Of a stretch of 64,000 nucleotides of DNA, positions 1 through 10,530 are shown piece by piece. Origin of the DNA: Trichopria drosophilae (taxonomy: Eukaryota; Arthropoda; Insecta; Hymenoptera; Diapriidae); NCBI GenBank assembly GCA_030407085.1, contig CM059584.1:5146001-5210000 (forward strand), read 5' to 3'. The notes beneath the pieces were generated by a model. It saw only the letters and a list, made by a program, of their open reading frames with translations, had not been told where the DNA came from and did no database searches. Both the position numbers and the translations under genes were made by a program. The first letter of the stretch is position 1, and every line of letters starts with the position of its first letter.

Positions 1-545
1 ATGAACAAGAGAGAGGAGATGTGATAAGGAGGTCAAAATCGTGTAGAAATTACGTAAGGGTGCAGGGGATACCAGAGTATATAAGAAATAGTAAAAGAAA
101 AGGAGGAAAAAGCTAGAAAGAATAGCAAGATGGAGGTGCGGAAATGAAGAGAGGGGAAAAAATATTGGTTAAGAGAGGAATACAGGAAATGTCGACTGTG
201 CGGAAAGGGAAGGGAAGATGTGGAATATTTAAAGACAGAATATGAGTACATTACAGAGAAATTGGGGAGAAACTTCGAGGTACTAGACGAGGATGGAAGG
301 GGTTATGAATGGATGAAAATGATAGAACGAAAAAGAGATGAGAAAGAGAGAGAGAGAGAGAAAGAGCGAGGAAAATTAATGACAGTTGATATGTTGAAGT
401 ATATGTAAAGTAAAGTATGCAAGAGGTCAGATAAGATATGAAAGTTATGTACAATTAAGTTTAGTTTAAAAAGAATGTATTTAGATAAAGTACATGTAAG
501 CGGAAGCCTTGTAATCACGAAAGGGAACAATAAAGATACATACAA
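1..545 (+). mobile_element. 3' end of a non-LTR retrotransposon (LINE), 5'-truncated and decayed
   Basis: The plus strand carries a purine-rich, Lys/Glu/Arg-rich frame ending at a stop near base 408. It includes the stretch YRKCRLCGKGREDVEYLKTE, followed by a highly charged tail (ERKRDEKEREREKERGKL). A CxxC motif followed by a charged tail is typical of the extreme C-terminus of ORF2 in insect LINEs, just after the reverse transcriptase. The copy is degenerate: an in-frame stop interrupts the region upstream of CRLC (around base 150), and the usual His after the CxxC is replaced, with EYL where such elements often have EHL. After the stop, a short untranslated tail ends around 529-545 with AATAAAGATACATACA, the simple-repeat style of 3' terminus used by many LINEs. 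A run of GA dinucleotides sits at 343-361. The left end is cut by the window. The LINE call is fairly secure; the clade is not assigned. Confidence 0.7.
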
Positions 546-1009
546 CTAAAGTGATATTAACGAGTGACTCCACGGAATTCGAAGTATATTCCAAAAGATT
601 AAAGTATTTTATATACTTCGTGAGGCTGGGTTTAGTCATTCAAAATATTAATCCTAAAGCCTCTTCAAAATTTCAGTATATGAATCTATTTTCTGTGGAT
701 CAATTTAAGTCTCTTTGACATCTTTTCTAATAATATGCAGAAATTTTGACTGCAGAAAATACCTTGCCTTACATAATATAACTGTATCTATCAAAATTAT
801 AAATGCAAATAATTATATTTAATAAATTAATTATCAGCAAAATATACTGACAGATATTCCAAACAATATATTAATATTGTTGACAACAGTAGGAGTATGT
901 TGTACTGAGCATTCTCTATATTTCAAAAGTTCTGAAATAAAATAGCCCAAACTTTCTGGATACATAAACAAATCACAACAAACTTGTAACGTCCGGTGAA
1001 TGAAGGAAA

Positions 1010-1298
1010 GGAGAATCGTTTATCATTCACAAAGCGTGATAGAATATTCGCGAATTAGCCGAGGGGGATAGCTTAGTATAAGTGCCATCGTTTTGAGGGC
1101 GATGTGCCGTTCTACCCGACAACAACAAATATGGGAAACAAGGGCACATCGTTGCCTCGAGCAAACAGAGCCTTCTCCTCTCCTGCATACAGGGGACGCA
1201 GCATCCGGTTCCTGGGCTCTCTAATGCCGGCAACGAGCTCCACGGCATTGTTGTCCAGGCCGGCGGACTTTACTAGTTCGAATAACGCGGTGTTTACG
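1010..1298. other. GC-rich block next to the candidate Ddr exon, no confirmed gene
   Basis: This block is clearly richer in G+C than its surroundings. On the minus strand, directly after the candidate exon, a frame shifted relative to it stays open for about 66 codons (LVGTNVNTALFELVKSAG and onward) to a stop near 1112. The plus strand is also open here (1104-1337). I recognise no domain in either. An imperfect inverted repeat pairs GAGGGCGATGTGCC (about 1096) with GGGCACATCGTTGCCTC (about 1142). It may be coding sequence whose frame I cannot establish, or conserved non-coding sequence. Confidence 0.35.
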
Positions 1299-1463
1299 TT
1301 AGTACCAACCAGCATAGTCGGAGGTAGTTTTGTGTAGCTGCGGAGTGGTCGTGGTGGTAGCCGAGGCGGTGGCAACGGCCGTGGTGGCGTAAGCCCTGGG
1401 ATAGTACTGCGGCGGCAGCGGGGGGCAATTCAGCCCCTTTTCCTCGCGCTCCTCCACTGAAAC
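1299..1463 (-). CDS. Ddr: Candidate juxtamembrane exon of Ddr (3' border uncertain)
   Basis: On the minus strand an acceptor (TTTGGCAG) is followed by an open frame in phase 0. This is the phase required after the transmembrane exon at 29931-30106. The frame begins VSVEEREEKGLNC, continues with a proline-rich CPPLPPQYYPRAY and an Ala/Thr-rich low-complexity stretch, and ends TTSDYAGWY before a TAA at 1299-1301. A proline-rich, disordered segment of about this position is what the cytoplasmic juxtamembrane region of discoidin domain receptors looks like, but I cannot align it to a specific family sequence. A splice donor could lie at 1309-1308 (GTTGGT, exon ending at 1310, phase 1) or at 1305-1304 (GTACTA). 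Neither is strong. If no donor is used, the TAA would give a receptor without a kinase domain. A second possible acceptor lies 7 bases downstream. The intron before it would be 28.5 kb. Confidence 0.5.
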   Translation of the reverse strand, partial: VSVEEREEKGLNCPPLPPQYYPRAYATTAVATASATTTTTPQLHKTTSDYAGWY

Positions 1464-1761
1464 CTGCCAAATATAGAACACGTTATCGTTAATGTATGTG
1501 ACATTTATGTGCAGGCTGCAGCCTGCTGCCTATGTATCCTGACGAGGGCGGATCATTTGACGCAAAATGGATGACGCCCTCTATGAAGTCCAAGAGCGAT
1601 CGAACCGATGGTAACGTGTCCCGAAACTTAATTCACAACCCTTCGAGAAAAGTTGCTTGTCGTAAAAACGATTTATTTCATATGATTTCTGGAGAGTTAC
1701 TCACATTACTAATATGTTTACGTCAAAATCTGAAATATGTGACATGATTTTTCCTTTTTAA

Positions 1762-2042
1762 GTGCTGCTCAAAAAGTCGAAAATCGAAAAGCGACACTGA
1801 CACCGAAAATAAATGACTGTCCGCTTATGGATGTGTCCATGAATTAGGGATGATGCGCAGTGAACAGCCAATCACAACACAATAAGTTTTTTCGATTCCG
1901 AGAATTCACAAAAAATTCAGTAGCCTGAAAAATCTTACAGAATTGTGGTTGGTCGCTCTCTTCTCTAGCATGCGCCTTGCTCCATGGATGTGTCTATTTT
2001 TTTTACCTGTCGGCTATTTAATTCGTCGGTTTTTCGACCCTC
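1762..2042. mobile_element. MITE-like element, family A copy 1
   Basis: The left end reads GCTGCTCAAAAAGTCGAAAA and the right end, read on the other strand, reads GAGGGTCGAAAAACCGACGA. Both contain repeated GTCGAAAA or CGAC motifs and, just inside, GATGTGTCC-type motifs (ATGGATGTGTCCATG near 1828-1842; CCATGGATGTGTC near 1983). A related sequence occurs at 36712-36826. I see no coding capacity. It directly abuts the large foldback at 2043. Ends and target-site duplication are not resolved. Confidence 0.5.
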
Positions 2043-2998
2043 TAGCCTGATAACCAGAGACAAAATTTCAGCCAATAACGAAAAAAAATGGAAGAAGAAA
2101 TTTTTTGACATAGATAGGTTCCAAATATATACTAGAATATAGAATCACGTTTTTAGACCAAAATTTAATATAGCGTCATTCCCAAAATTTGGAATCTTTA
2201 CTTTTTTCATATTTTCTCGATTTACAGCCGTATTTTTTATTTCTCGTTAAAAATGGTAACAAACAAATTTATGCAGAATTAAATTCTCTATCTTTTTTGT
2301 GTGAACAACTTTTGTGTAAAATAATTATTTATTACTAATAATAAGCATAGAATATAAGAAAATTGGACATTTAACGTGTTTTTTTTAATTTTGTGTCCAT
2401 TTTTATTAAAAATAAGTTGTATAATGGTAAAGTTGTAGAGAACAAAATTCCGTACAAGTTTTGTATAAAATATTTTTTTGTACGACAAACGTATCAAGAC
2501 CCCCCGTTAAGCAACTTTCCTCCCGGCCTGTCTGTACCGTGCTCACGGAGGTTTTACATTCGTCGTACGAAAAAATATTTTATACAAAACTTGTACGGAA
2601 TTTTTTCCTCTACAAATTTGCCCTATAAATGTATAACTTATTTTTAACAAAAATGGTCAAAAAATTGAAAAAACTGGTTGAATGTCCAAATTGTTTACCT
2701 TCTATGCTTATTATTAGTAATAAATAATAATTTTACACAACAGTTCTTCCGACATAAAAGATAGAGAATTTAATTCTGCATGAATTTGTTTTGTTACCAT
2801 TTTTAGCGAGAAATAATAAAAACGACTGTAAATCGTGAAAATGTAAAAAAATTAAAGATTCCAAATTTTGGGAATGACACCATATTAAATTTTGGTTTAA
2901 AAACGTTATTCTATATTCCGGTAGATATTTGGCACCTATCTACGTCAAAAAATTTCTTCTTCCATTTTTTCGTTATAATTCCTAGATTTATCGGGCTA
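2043..2998. mobile_element. Large foldback element, arms of about 430 bp around a short GC-rich centre
   Basis: The left arm (about 2043-2497) and right arm (about 2564-2998) are long inverted copies of each other. For example GACATAGATAGGT at about 2106 pairs with ACCTATCTACGTC at about 2934. TTACTAATAATAAGCATAGAA at about 2332 mirrors TTCTATGCTTATTATTAGTAA at about 2700, and TCCGTACAAGTTTTGTATAA at about 2449 mirrors TTATACAAAACTTGTACGGA at about 2579. Scattered substitutions and small indels show the arms have diverged. The centre (about 2500-2560) is GC-rich, with a CCCCCC run and GTGCTCACGGAGG. The outermost match is TAGCCTGATAA to TTATCGGGCTA. No protein domain is seen, so this is a non-autonomous foldback or an inverted duplication. 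Confidence 0.8.
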
Positions 2999-3307
2999 CT
3001 TACCCTTCTTTCAGGTTGGAGAGACTTATATTTAAAGATTTCCAAGAAAAATGTTCCATGACCATGTGTCAATGGTACTTTCGCAATTTGCATAAGGGAA
3101 TATTCACTGATTGTCATCTCACACTATACTGATGGTTTTGTCCGTAAGAATTAGTACAAAGTAGTCCCCCTTAACCCTTAAAGGGAAAGTATTTTCTCTC
3201 AAACTTCATCAGTATCATTTAACGTAATTAACCTAGAAAAAAATGTCTCGCATACCATGTATGAAGTTTCTTCTTTCAGATGTTGTCATTAAAATATACA
3301 CTATAAA

Positions 3308-3549
3308 GCCCCGGGAAAAAATGGATTATATATAATTATATATAAATTGAGATGCAATTATATATAATAATATTTAATTATATATGTTTATATACGATTA
3401 TATATAATTGTATACAATTTTTGATACAATTAGATCCAATTATATATTATTATATATAATCGTATATAAACATATATAATTATATATAATTGGATCTAAT
3501 TGTATCAAAAATTGTATATAATTATATATAATCCATTTTTTCCCGGGGC
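3308..3549. mobile_element. MITE with CCCCGGGAAAAAATGGATTA terminal inverted repeats
   Basis: The left terminus GCCCCGGGAAAAAATGGATT is matched exactly on the opposite strand at the right end, with the match running on for about 35 bases into a TATATAATTATATA tract. The interior is nearly pure AT and is itself palindromic: TTTATATACGATTATATATA at about 3389 mirrors TATATATAATCGTATATAAA at about 3451. The whole 242-bp unit could fold into one hairpin. I could not define a convincing target-site duplication; TATAAA occurs on both flanks but is offset. No coding potential. Confidence 0.8.
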
Positions 3550-6500
3550 GAGATATAAAAAAGTTCTATTCTTCCAAAATATTGCTAAATTTTTTGCGAC
3601 TTTTGAAGATCAGACATTTTGAAATTTCACGATTGGCTAGAATATTGTAATCATTACAAATGGCATATCTACCCTAACAAATAACGGTAGGTGCTAATGA
3701 AAATTGAATACAGCATCTTCGAGATGGAATCCAAAATTAATAAAAAAGATATTTTTTTTTAATTTTGTCATTCTAATTACAATATGCATAAAATTCATAG
3801 AAAAATACTGAACATGTAAATTTAGGTACAGGAAAATACTCATATTATATATTAATATTGAATTCGAAGCTTTAGGTTTTTTTGATATCAATAACTAATA
3901 GAACTATATACCAATTTATTTGCAAATTTTTTACAAAATTCATTCGCTATATTCAATACGCAATTTTATATATCATTTTATAGAAACCTTAAAATACGAA
4001 GTTATGCGAAAATCCAAAATGGTATCATATTTGGATCTGTAGAGTTCACATTTTTCTGTTATCTGTTTAGATGTAACGAAAAATATAGAAAATAGTAATT
4101 ACGTTTATAGTTGTGATAGTTAGCAATAGATAAGGTAGTTGCCTGCGTAACGGCAAGTAAAGTTTATAATTACTTTGTTTTCATTACATCGTTCTTCATT
4201 TCCTCATGCAACTGTTGATATTTTTATAAATTAATCAAATAAGGCCAATACTAACAATTAGTTAACAAGATCGTCTGAGCAAATCTAACGGACAATTTGA
4301 ATTATCAAATTGTTTGATGCTTGCTTAGATAACCAGCAATCGTCGAAAAAATTAATTAACTTAGGTATCCGAAAGGACAAATCGATTGCCTTGAATTATA
4401 TTTCATTGATTTTCTAAATATTTCTTCAGCTCTTACACGTAAGTCGAATTCATGCAAAACCATCCAGGGAACTTAACTCCTCTATTTGCTACATGCATTT
4501 TGCTTCATCAGATGCAGATAACACACGCATGTACTCAGAACATTACATCAGCTGTTTGAAATCTAGTTAATACAATGCAGAAACTTGGTCACGTATACTC
4601 GAGTAAACATCAACAATAACACAATTTGATAAATGGTTGCTGTTTATTGACAATTCTAAGGAAAATCAAGTGTCTATTCGAGATCCACGAGAAAGGGACA
4701 TTGTAAATTGAATGTGAAATGTTCATGAATAACTTTTTTAAATGATACTCAAGCTTATTTTACACCAATGAAAATTTTAGTATTGTAACTTTTGGTTTGA
4801 TGTCTGTATTCTTAAATAAATATGATCATATGTGCAGTACTGAGTAAAAATTTTATTTTGTTGACTTTAGATAAAGTATTTTTACTAGTTTCTACATATT
4901 AGAGGATCTAGCCCAGTTATAAAAAAAGTTAATCAAATTTTGATCGAAGTAAATGAAATGTGATTGTTGCAAAGACTTCATTGCTAAGAGGCCTAAAAAG
5001 GCGTAGAACAAATTAAAAAAGCCCTCAATATAAAAAACTATTTTGGTTAATGTTATTTTTTAATAAAAACATATTTATTTTTTAAGAAGAAACCACCCTT
5101 GAAAAATCAAAGAAAACTTTAGATATTTACACTGATGTCCTTCTCAGATTTATACGCGTAAATAATAATCAAACCTCAAAAAGAAGATCTTCAAAGTATA
5201 TTTTCTCTCTACGAACGATATCTGAGCAATTTTAACAAGAGATATCATTTAGCGTTTGATTCTCAATTAGTGTTTTCTTTATAATTTGCATTCTATATTC
5301 GGAAATCTGTTAAAAAACTAGAAATCGTAATTATATGATGTCTTTAGGTATTGTGATGTTTTGTGTGACATCAATTTACATAGAGTCGACGCAATCGAGC
5401 GAACGAAACAGTCCAGGCAATATGTCGAAAAGACTTCGAGCATTTACGGCGAGAAAGCTACGTAGTGAAGTAGAAATTCCTGCAATTTCCATAGTGCCTC
5501 TAGCATTTGGACGAACCAAAAGTTACCATTACATATACGAAAGAGCTGAAAGATTATATAAAAAAGAAGCGTAATATACCCGATGAAACATTTCCTTGGA
5601 CATTTTACCATGTCAGACAGTAATTTCGAGATAGACTTGTAGGCTATAGAACATTGCCAATATTTCTGATAAAATAACAAGATCTTTTGTAATCTTCAAT
5701 CTCTAGATAGTGAAATTTTCAAGAACTTATATATACACATTCTGCGAGTCTGTTAAAAAATTAACAATTGGAATGATAACATTTTCAAAGAAATTTTTTT
5801 CCGTGTACTACTTGCAAACAAAAGTATTTAAAGACTCTAAGGAATTAACGCATACACTGAGTAACCGAAAGTTGACCTCTTACTACACAGTGTGTACACA
5901 AAATGAGAAGCAATATTTCAGATAATTTTCTGTTTAATATTTTCAACGAAGAAGTCCATACTAAAACTGAATGTAACATAGAATTTGAGTGGCGAGGGAT
6001 TGAATTTTCAAGGAAAAGAAACTCAGTTGATTCCAATGCCACTTCATCCTCCTGTGAGTTATTTTTTTGACTTATGTAAACGATGTAGTTTTGGACGACT
6101 ATAGTCGTCCTAATGCGCAGGAGGGTTAAACTAGTGAATGTTCTCTAGAAAGGTTTTTTTAAGTCCTATGATTTATACTTGTAATATTTTGACATAGGAC
6201 GTAATAAGTTTTGGCAGTTACCTCCACATACAGTGAACACATTTTTTCAGTTTTCAGTTCTGACTCAATTCGCTAAAAAGTTGCAAAATTGAGAAATAAA
6301 GCATGTAGAGAGATTACAAACATTTAAGTAAATTTTCGATGTACATTAAGCCATTAGTGAGCCCTTTAATATCGAAAATCGGTTTTTGTAATGAATTAAA
6401 AGGCTCATTTTTGCTCAATCTTTAACGAAACATTACGATTTTCGTATTTTTAAGCTTTTTTACCACAATGAGGTACACCCAAAAAACTGCAAAAAGAAAT

Positions 6501-7091
6501 ATTCACCATTTATCAAAATGTCAAAAATATGAATTATATGGATTCAAACATTTTTTAAATGAATACTCACTCGTCGAAACGACTTTAAAACTAGCCTAAG
6601 TTAATATATAAAATGCCTTTTTCCTAGAAAATTCAATGGATCAAGATTTAAATTGCAAACCTTAGATCCAATTTCTGTACTTTTTTGGAGAAAACATCCA
6701 ACGGAATCTGCGTCTACACTATCGCGATCTAGTTTGAGCACACATCTACAGTACGTTCCATAACTCGCAGATCGTATTGGAGGTGGTGCATTTTGACTAC
6801 ATTCTAAACAAAAAAGTTTGACCCCAAAATTAGATCCAACGAATATAATTTAAATGGCGAACCTTTGAATTTCAGGAGAAAAAATCACTATTTCTGCAAT
6901 ACCTCGGCTAATTTTAAAGTTTTTTTACATGCTTTTACATTTCTAAGGTTGTAAGAGTCCAACGGGTCAGTAGCTTTCGTTGTTATTTTCATAAAATTCA
7001 TTATAATTAACGTTGACATATAAGCAAAATTATTTCCGGTTTGTGTGGGAAAACATTGTTACTATCTTGTACCTTCAGCGCTGTCCCTATC
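3550..7091. other. AT-rich intronic sequence of Ddr, mostly featureless
   Basis: This part of the long intron shows no exon-like frame with splice borders on either strand. The short open frames at 5335-5574 and 5710-5925 lack any recognisable domain. The only structured item I noted is the TTAA-flanked palindrome at 6093-6129, listed separately. Confidence 0.5.
6093..6129. repeat. Orphan TTAA-type transposon end with an 18-bp perfect palindrome
   Basis: GGACGACTATAGTCGTCC is a perfect 18-bp palindrome at 6093-6110. It is followed by TAATGCGCAGGAGGGTTAA, ending in TTAA at 6126-6129. Read from the other strand this is TTAACCCTCCTGCGCATTAG and then TATAGTCGT. The element at 42891 has the same layout: TTAACCCC, then a TATAGTCGT motif about 25 bases in. 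This suggests one end of a piggyBac-like MITE. I did not find the partner end. Confidence 0.45.
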
Positions 7092-7118
7092 CCAAGTAAC
7101 AAATTTATATATATATAT
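7092..7118. repeat. TA dinucleotide microsatellite
   Basis: A run of alternating T and A occupies roughly 7101-7124 at the outer edge of the left arm of the adjacent inverted repeat. It probably arose within that element's AT-rich terminus. Confidence 0.7.
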
Positions 7119-7970
7119 ATATATTTTATAATCTCTTATATATACATAAATCATATATAATTTGTATGTAGTTTACATATAGCAATTCTAGATTTCCTAA
7201 CTTTATGGGAAAGTAGTAAAGTGGTATGGAAAAAAGACATGCGCAATCATTGCAAACGTCAGGAAATCCAAAATGTTTTAAATATTATGATAAGAAAAAC
7301 AAAACGAATACCTGAAAATCTCCAAATCATGGTCGCTCATACATGGCAAAAACTTTACATTCCTCTAACATTTGTAACAAACGCAAATTTTCCAGATAAT
7401 TGTACATTATACAATTTAATTTTATCATTATTGTACATTTCGAAACTGAGTCCTTGTCATAGCAGTTTGTTGCAAACTGTCAAAAAATTCACGCCTACTT
7501 TATTTCGACAAAATCGTTTGTTATGTGGTTGCTAAGGTTTGTTGAAATGTATCGAAATTTCCAATAAAATCATAAAAATAAACTCCTCAAATAGTTATAA
7601 CATTTTGGTGATTTGCTTTCTAGTTATCACTTATTGACTGAATTTGTCAATGTTGACTAATCCTACTCCAATTTATAATGAATACAATTATCTGAAAAGT
7701 TTGCCCTTTTTTTTTGACATGTTTCAGCGACCAAGATTTGGAGTTTTGCATTTATTCGTTTGGTCTTCATTATCATAGTCTCACAGAAGTCTACAATGAT
7801 TGTGCATGTTTTTTACACACCACTTTGCTACTTTCCCATAAATTTCGGAAATCTAGAATTGCTATATGTAGACTATATAAAAATTGTATATGATGTGTAT
7901 ACAGTTTACATATAACCAATTCTATATATAGATTATATACAATCTATATGTAATTATTTTACATCGAATA
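7111..7970. mobile_element. Inverted-repeat element of about 0.85 kb
   Basis: The left arm (about 7130-7440) and right arm (about 7660-7960) are inverted and diverged. CTAACTTTATGGGAAAGTAG at about 7198 mirrors CTACTTTCCCATAAATTTCG at about 7829. Likewise TATAGCAATTCTAGATTTCC (7178) mirrors GGAAATCTAGAATTGCTATA (7847), and CTCCAAATCATGGTCGCT (7320) mirrors AGCGACCAAGATTTGGAG. The centre (about 7440-7660) is unique. The 104-residue frame at 7221-7535 lies across one arm and shows no known domain, so I read it as chance coding. This is probably a foldback or MITE-type DNA element; the ends are not exact. Confidence 0.7.
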
Positions 7971-8499
7971 TATGCAATCTCCAGGCTAGTTAAGACGATT
8001 TTATAAAGATGTGAATATACTCTAGTATCAATATTGTCGTATTTAAAGAGTTACAAAGCATAAAAAACAATCCGGCAAATAGATCCAATGGTCGTTTGAT
8101 GTTCTTTTCTTCAATAAGGAAACAGCCCGCTATTTAATTTGTAACGATTGATCTAAAACGAATGTTAAAAGCTTTTGATGTCTTCTGAATATGTATATAA
8201 TACGTGGATAATAAAAGGAATTCCTTTACATTTTCATTATTATCATAAACATACCCTTTTGGTGTCTTTGAAGGACTTTGTCGTACAGGAATTCAAATCT
8301 TCTATTTTCAAAACGGCAGTGACATATTTTTTTCGTTCTTTTTTTTGCAATACGAGAAATTAATAACAATTTGACGTAAACATTAGTAAATGTGTTAACT
8401 ATAAATATATTTGTACTAAAAATTGAGTATGTATATTATTAATACACAATTTTCTATTATGTCCATGGAAAAATGTCAGGTAATACAATTAATTACAGC
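7971..8499. other. AT-rich intron, nothing recognised
   Basis: No splice-bounded frame, repeat structure or RNA gene was recognised here. Confidence 0.4.
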
Positions 8500-9700
8500 T
8501 AGTAATATTTACTTCAGTAAGTATAAAATGACGTAGCTAAAAGCAACATCAATTTCGTGGCAACGATTATGTATTCCAACACACGCTACGAGCTCTGCAT
8601 CTTCTCCAAAGCGAAACGTTATACAAGACCTCGAGACATTACGCCCCGATACATTATAATTACGAGGATCATAAAAATATGTCATGAATTTCACAAAATG
8701 CCGCTTATAAACCAACGTGACATTTCCCGACTCTGAGTCTGATTTAACTATTGTCGTAATTAGTCATTCGCGCAGTCCCAAGGCTTAGGTGAAACGGTCA
8801 CATTTTAATTCAAGGTACGCGACGTTTTACAACTGCTTCGTACCGAAGTTCATTGTAATGGATCAGTTAGGGTATTTTCTTTACATATTCCTCCTAATGG
8901 ATATAACGGAGCGAAAAAAAAGGTAGAATGTATAAAGGAGCGTAAATAACTTTAACCTTGCTGTATCAGAGCGATAAGCACAATTGTGCCTTTGAATTTC
9001 CTTTGATTCATACTGGTCTCTTACCCTGCACAATCTGCACGCGAAGTACTAAAGGAAGTAATGGTCGTACGTCATCCAGTACGTACTGAATTCGTGACGC
9101 CCGTTTATTTTCATCCAATGCAGCAAAAATTCAAGTAGAGCCGTAAACCAAGCTTTATTGGTCGCGCGAAGGTGCAGGCAGAAACGTCTCTTATCTTACG
9201 ACACTTACGGAGCTTTATTGATTCCTTCATACGGAAAGAAACCCGATCTGAAAATCCGAACAATGCAGCTGATTTCTTTGGAGAATTAATAACGGTCGTG
9301 TGCGCAGGTGTTAGGTGAAGCCAGGAGGAGAATATTCCGTTGAACGTTACAAGGAACGCGGTTAATTATGTCCATTGATTTTTGCATTATCTGGCGTCAT
9401 CCCAGCGATGGGGGTCGCTGGATGTTAATTTCCGTTTAGTGGCGCATTTCCAGTACCAACGAGATGCTGCCGACCGTTTAGATAAGATAACGGCTTAGCC
9501 ATCACGATTCTACACGAATTTCTTATCACACCCGCCGTACTCTCCTCATTGCTTCCTTCGCGTAAACTTCTTTCTTCCTCTCACTTGTACCCACTTAATA
9601 CTATCCATCTCCTTTCAAAACTGTGGCCTGATGTTCCTGCCTATTTTGCGCCTTATCACATTCTCATTACCCTTTTTTTCTACTTTCCTCAGTTTATTCA
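8500..9700. other. GC-richer non-coding island, possible conserved element or enhancer
   Basis: Base composition rises clearly above the intron background, with many CG dinucleotides (for example TCGTACGTCATCCAGTACGT near 9064, and AACGGTCGTGTGCGCAGG near 9291). Stops occur in all frames, and I see no exon. In AT-rich insect introns such islands are often regulatory, but here that is an inference from composition only. Confidence 0.35.
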
Positions 9701-10484
9701 CCTGTCATTTTTTTTCTGAAATCGTCCCTTGTTACGTATCTCTACAGGATCTTAATTTGAAGATGGCTCCAGACGAATCTTCAGCTACTTTTGCCTCATC
9801 ACGTTAAATTGATAAATAAAATATTAGCATTTGATTAGCGAAAGTCCTCGAGCTATTAATTACTTATAAAATAATATTTAGATATTATTTTCTCATCAGA
9901 AACAGATGGAAACATTTGCAGTAACAATAAACAAGCGTAACGCGTTCCTCTTGAAACCGGAATTTAATTGCTTTATTATTGTTGGGCACATATTTTGTGA
10001 AGCATAAAGTGGTATTTCAGAAATACGTAGTTAGAGAGAATATCGTTATAACCGAATGGGTGTATTTATTACCGTTATCGGGCTGCCCATTGGATTGTTT
10101 ACGACTCGCCAGAATCTCTATTCGAGTTTATAGTCTCTTGTATCATTTGTTTGAAACGGGAAATTGATGATTGATTTATTGTACTTAGAGAAATAACACG
10201 TCACATGGAGTTCGAGAAGATACTCGCACTGCATTATCGTGTATTTCTTTATGGTCGTTATATATGAATATGTATGTCCCAAGTAGTACATAATGTAATA
10301 AAAGTCGCAAAAGAGAAGAAAAATGATTTATCTATACTACTTTCGTGATTTATCTATAGTATAATACATAACATGTTTGGTATGCGATTGCATTTTAAAT
10401 AAAGAGTTTTCTTGACCGCTCATGAAAATTATTTAAGTGCGAAATGGAGTATTGGTAATACGGTCGGTAGACAAAAACTAAATT
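9701..10484. other. AT-rich intron, nothing recognised
   Basis: No gene, repeat or RNA feature could be supported. The frame at 9979-10167 is short and domain-free. Confidence 0.4.
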
Positions 10485-10530
10485 ATATTGACGTTTCGGC
10501 CATTATGTTGGCCATCTTCATTGGCCATTT
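10485..10530. mobile_element. Short fragment resembling a Penelope-like element terminal repeat
   Basis: The sequence TTGACGTTTCGGCCATTATG, followed by TTGGCCATCTTCATTGGCC, resembles the GTTTCGGCC...GGCC(A/T)TCTTCA motif that I recall from the terminal repeats of Penelope-like elements and related insect repeats. The stretch is short and no coding part is next to it. A decayed Penelope-like body does exist elsewhere in this window (56985-58060), so the family is present in this genome. Confidence 0.35.

Noticed and set aside
3171..6129. A 3-kb piggyBac-like element between TTAACCCTTAAAGGG and the TTAA end at 6126
   Set aside because: The termini do not match beyond CCCT and the interior shows no transposase.
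7221..7535. 104-residue plus-strand frame
   Set aside because: It lies across one arm of an inverted-repeat element and has no domain.
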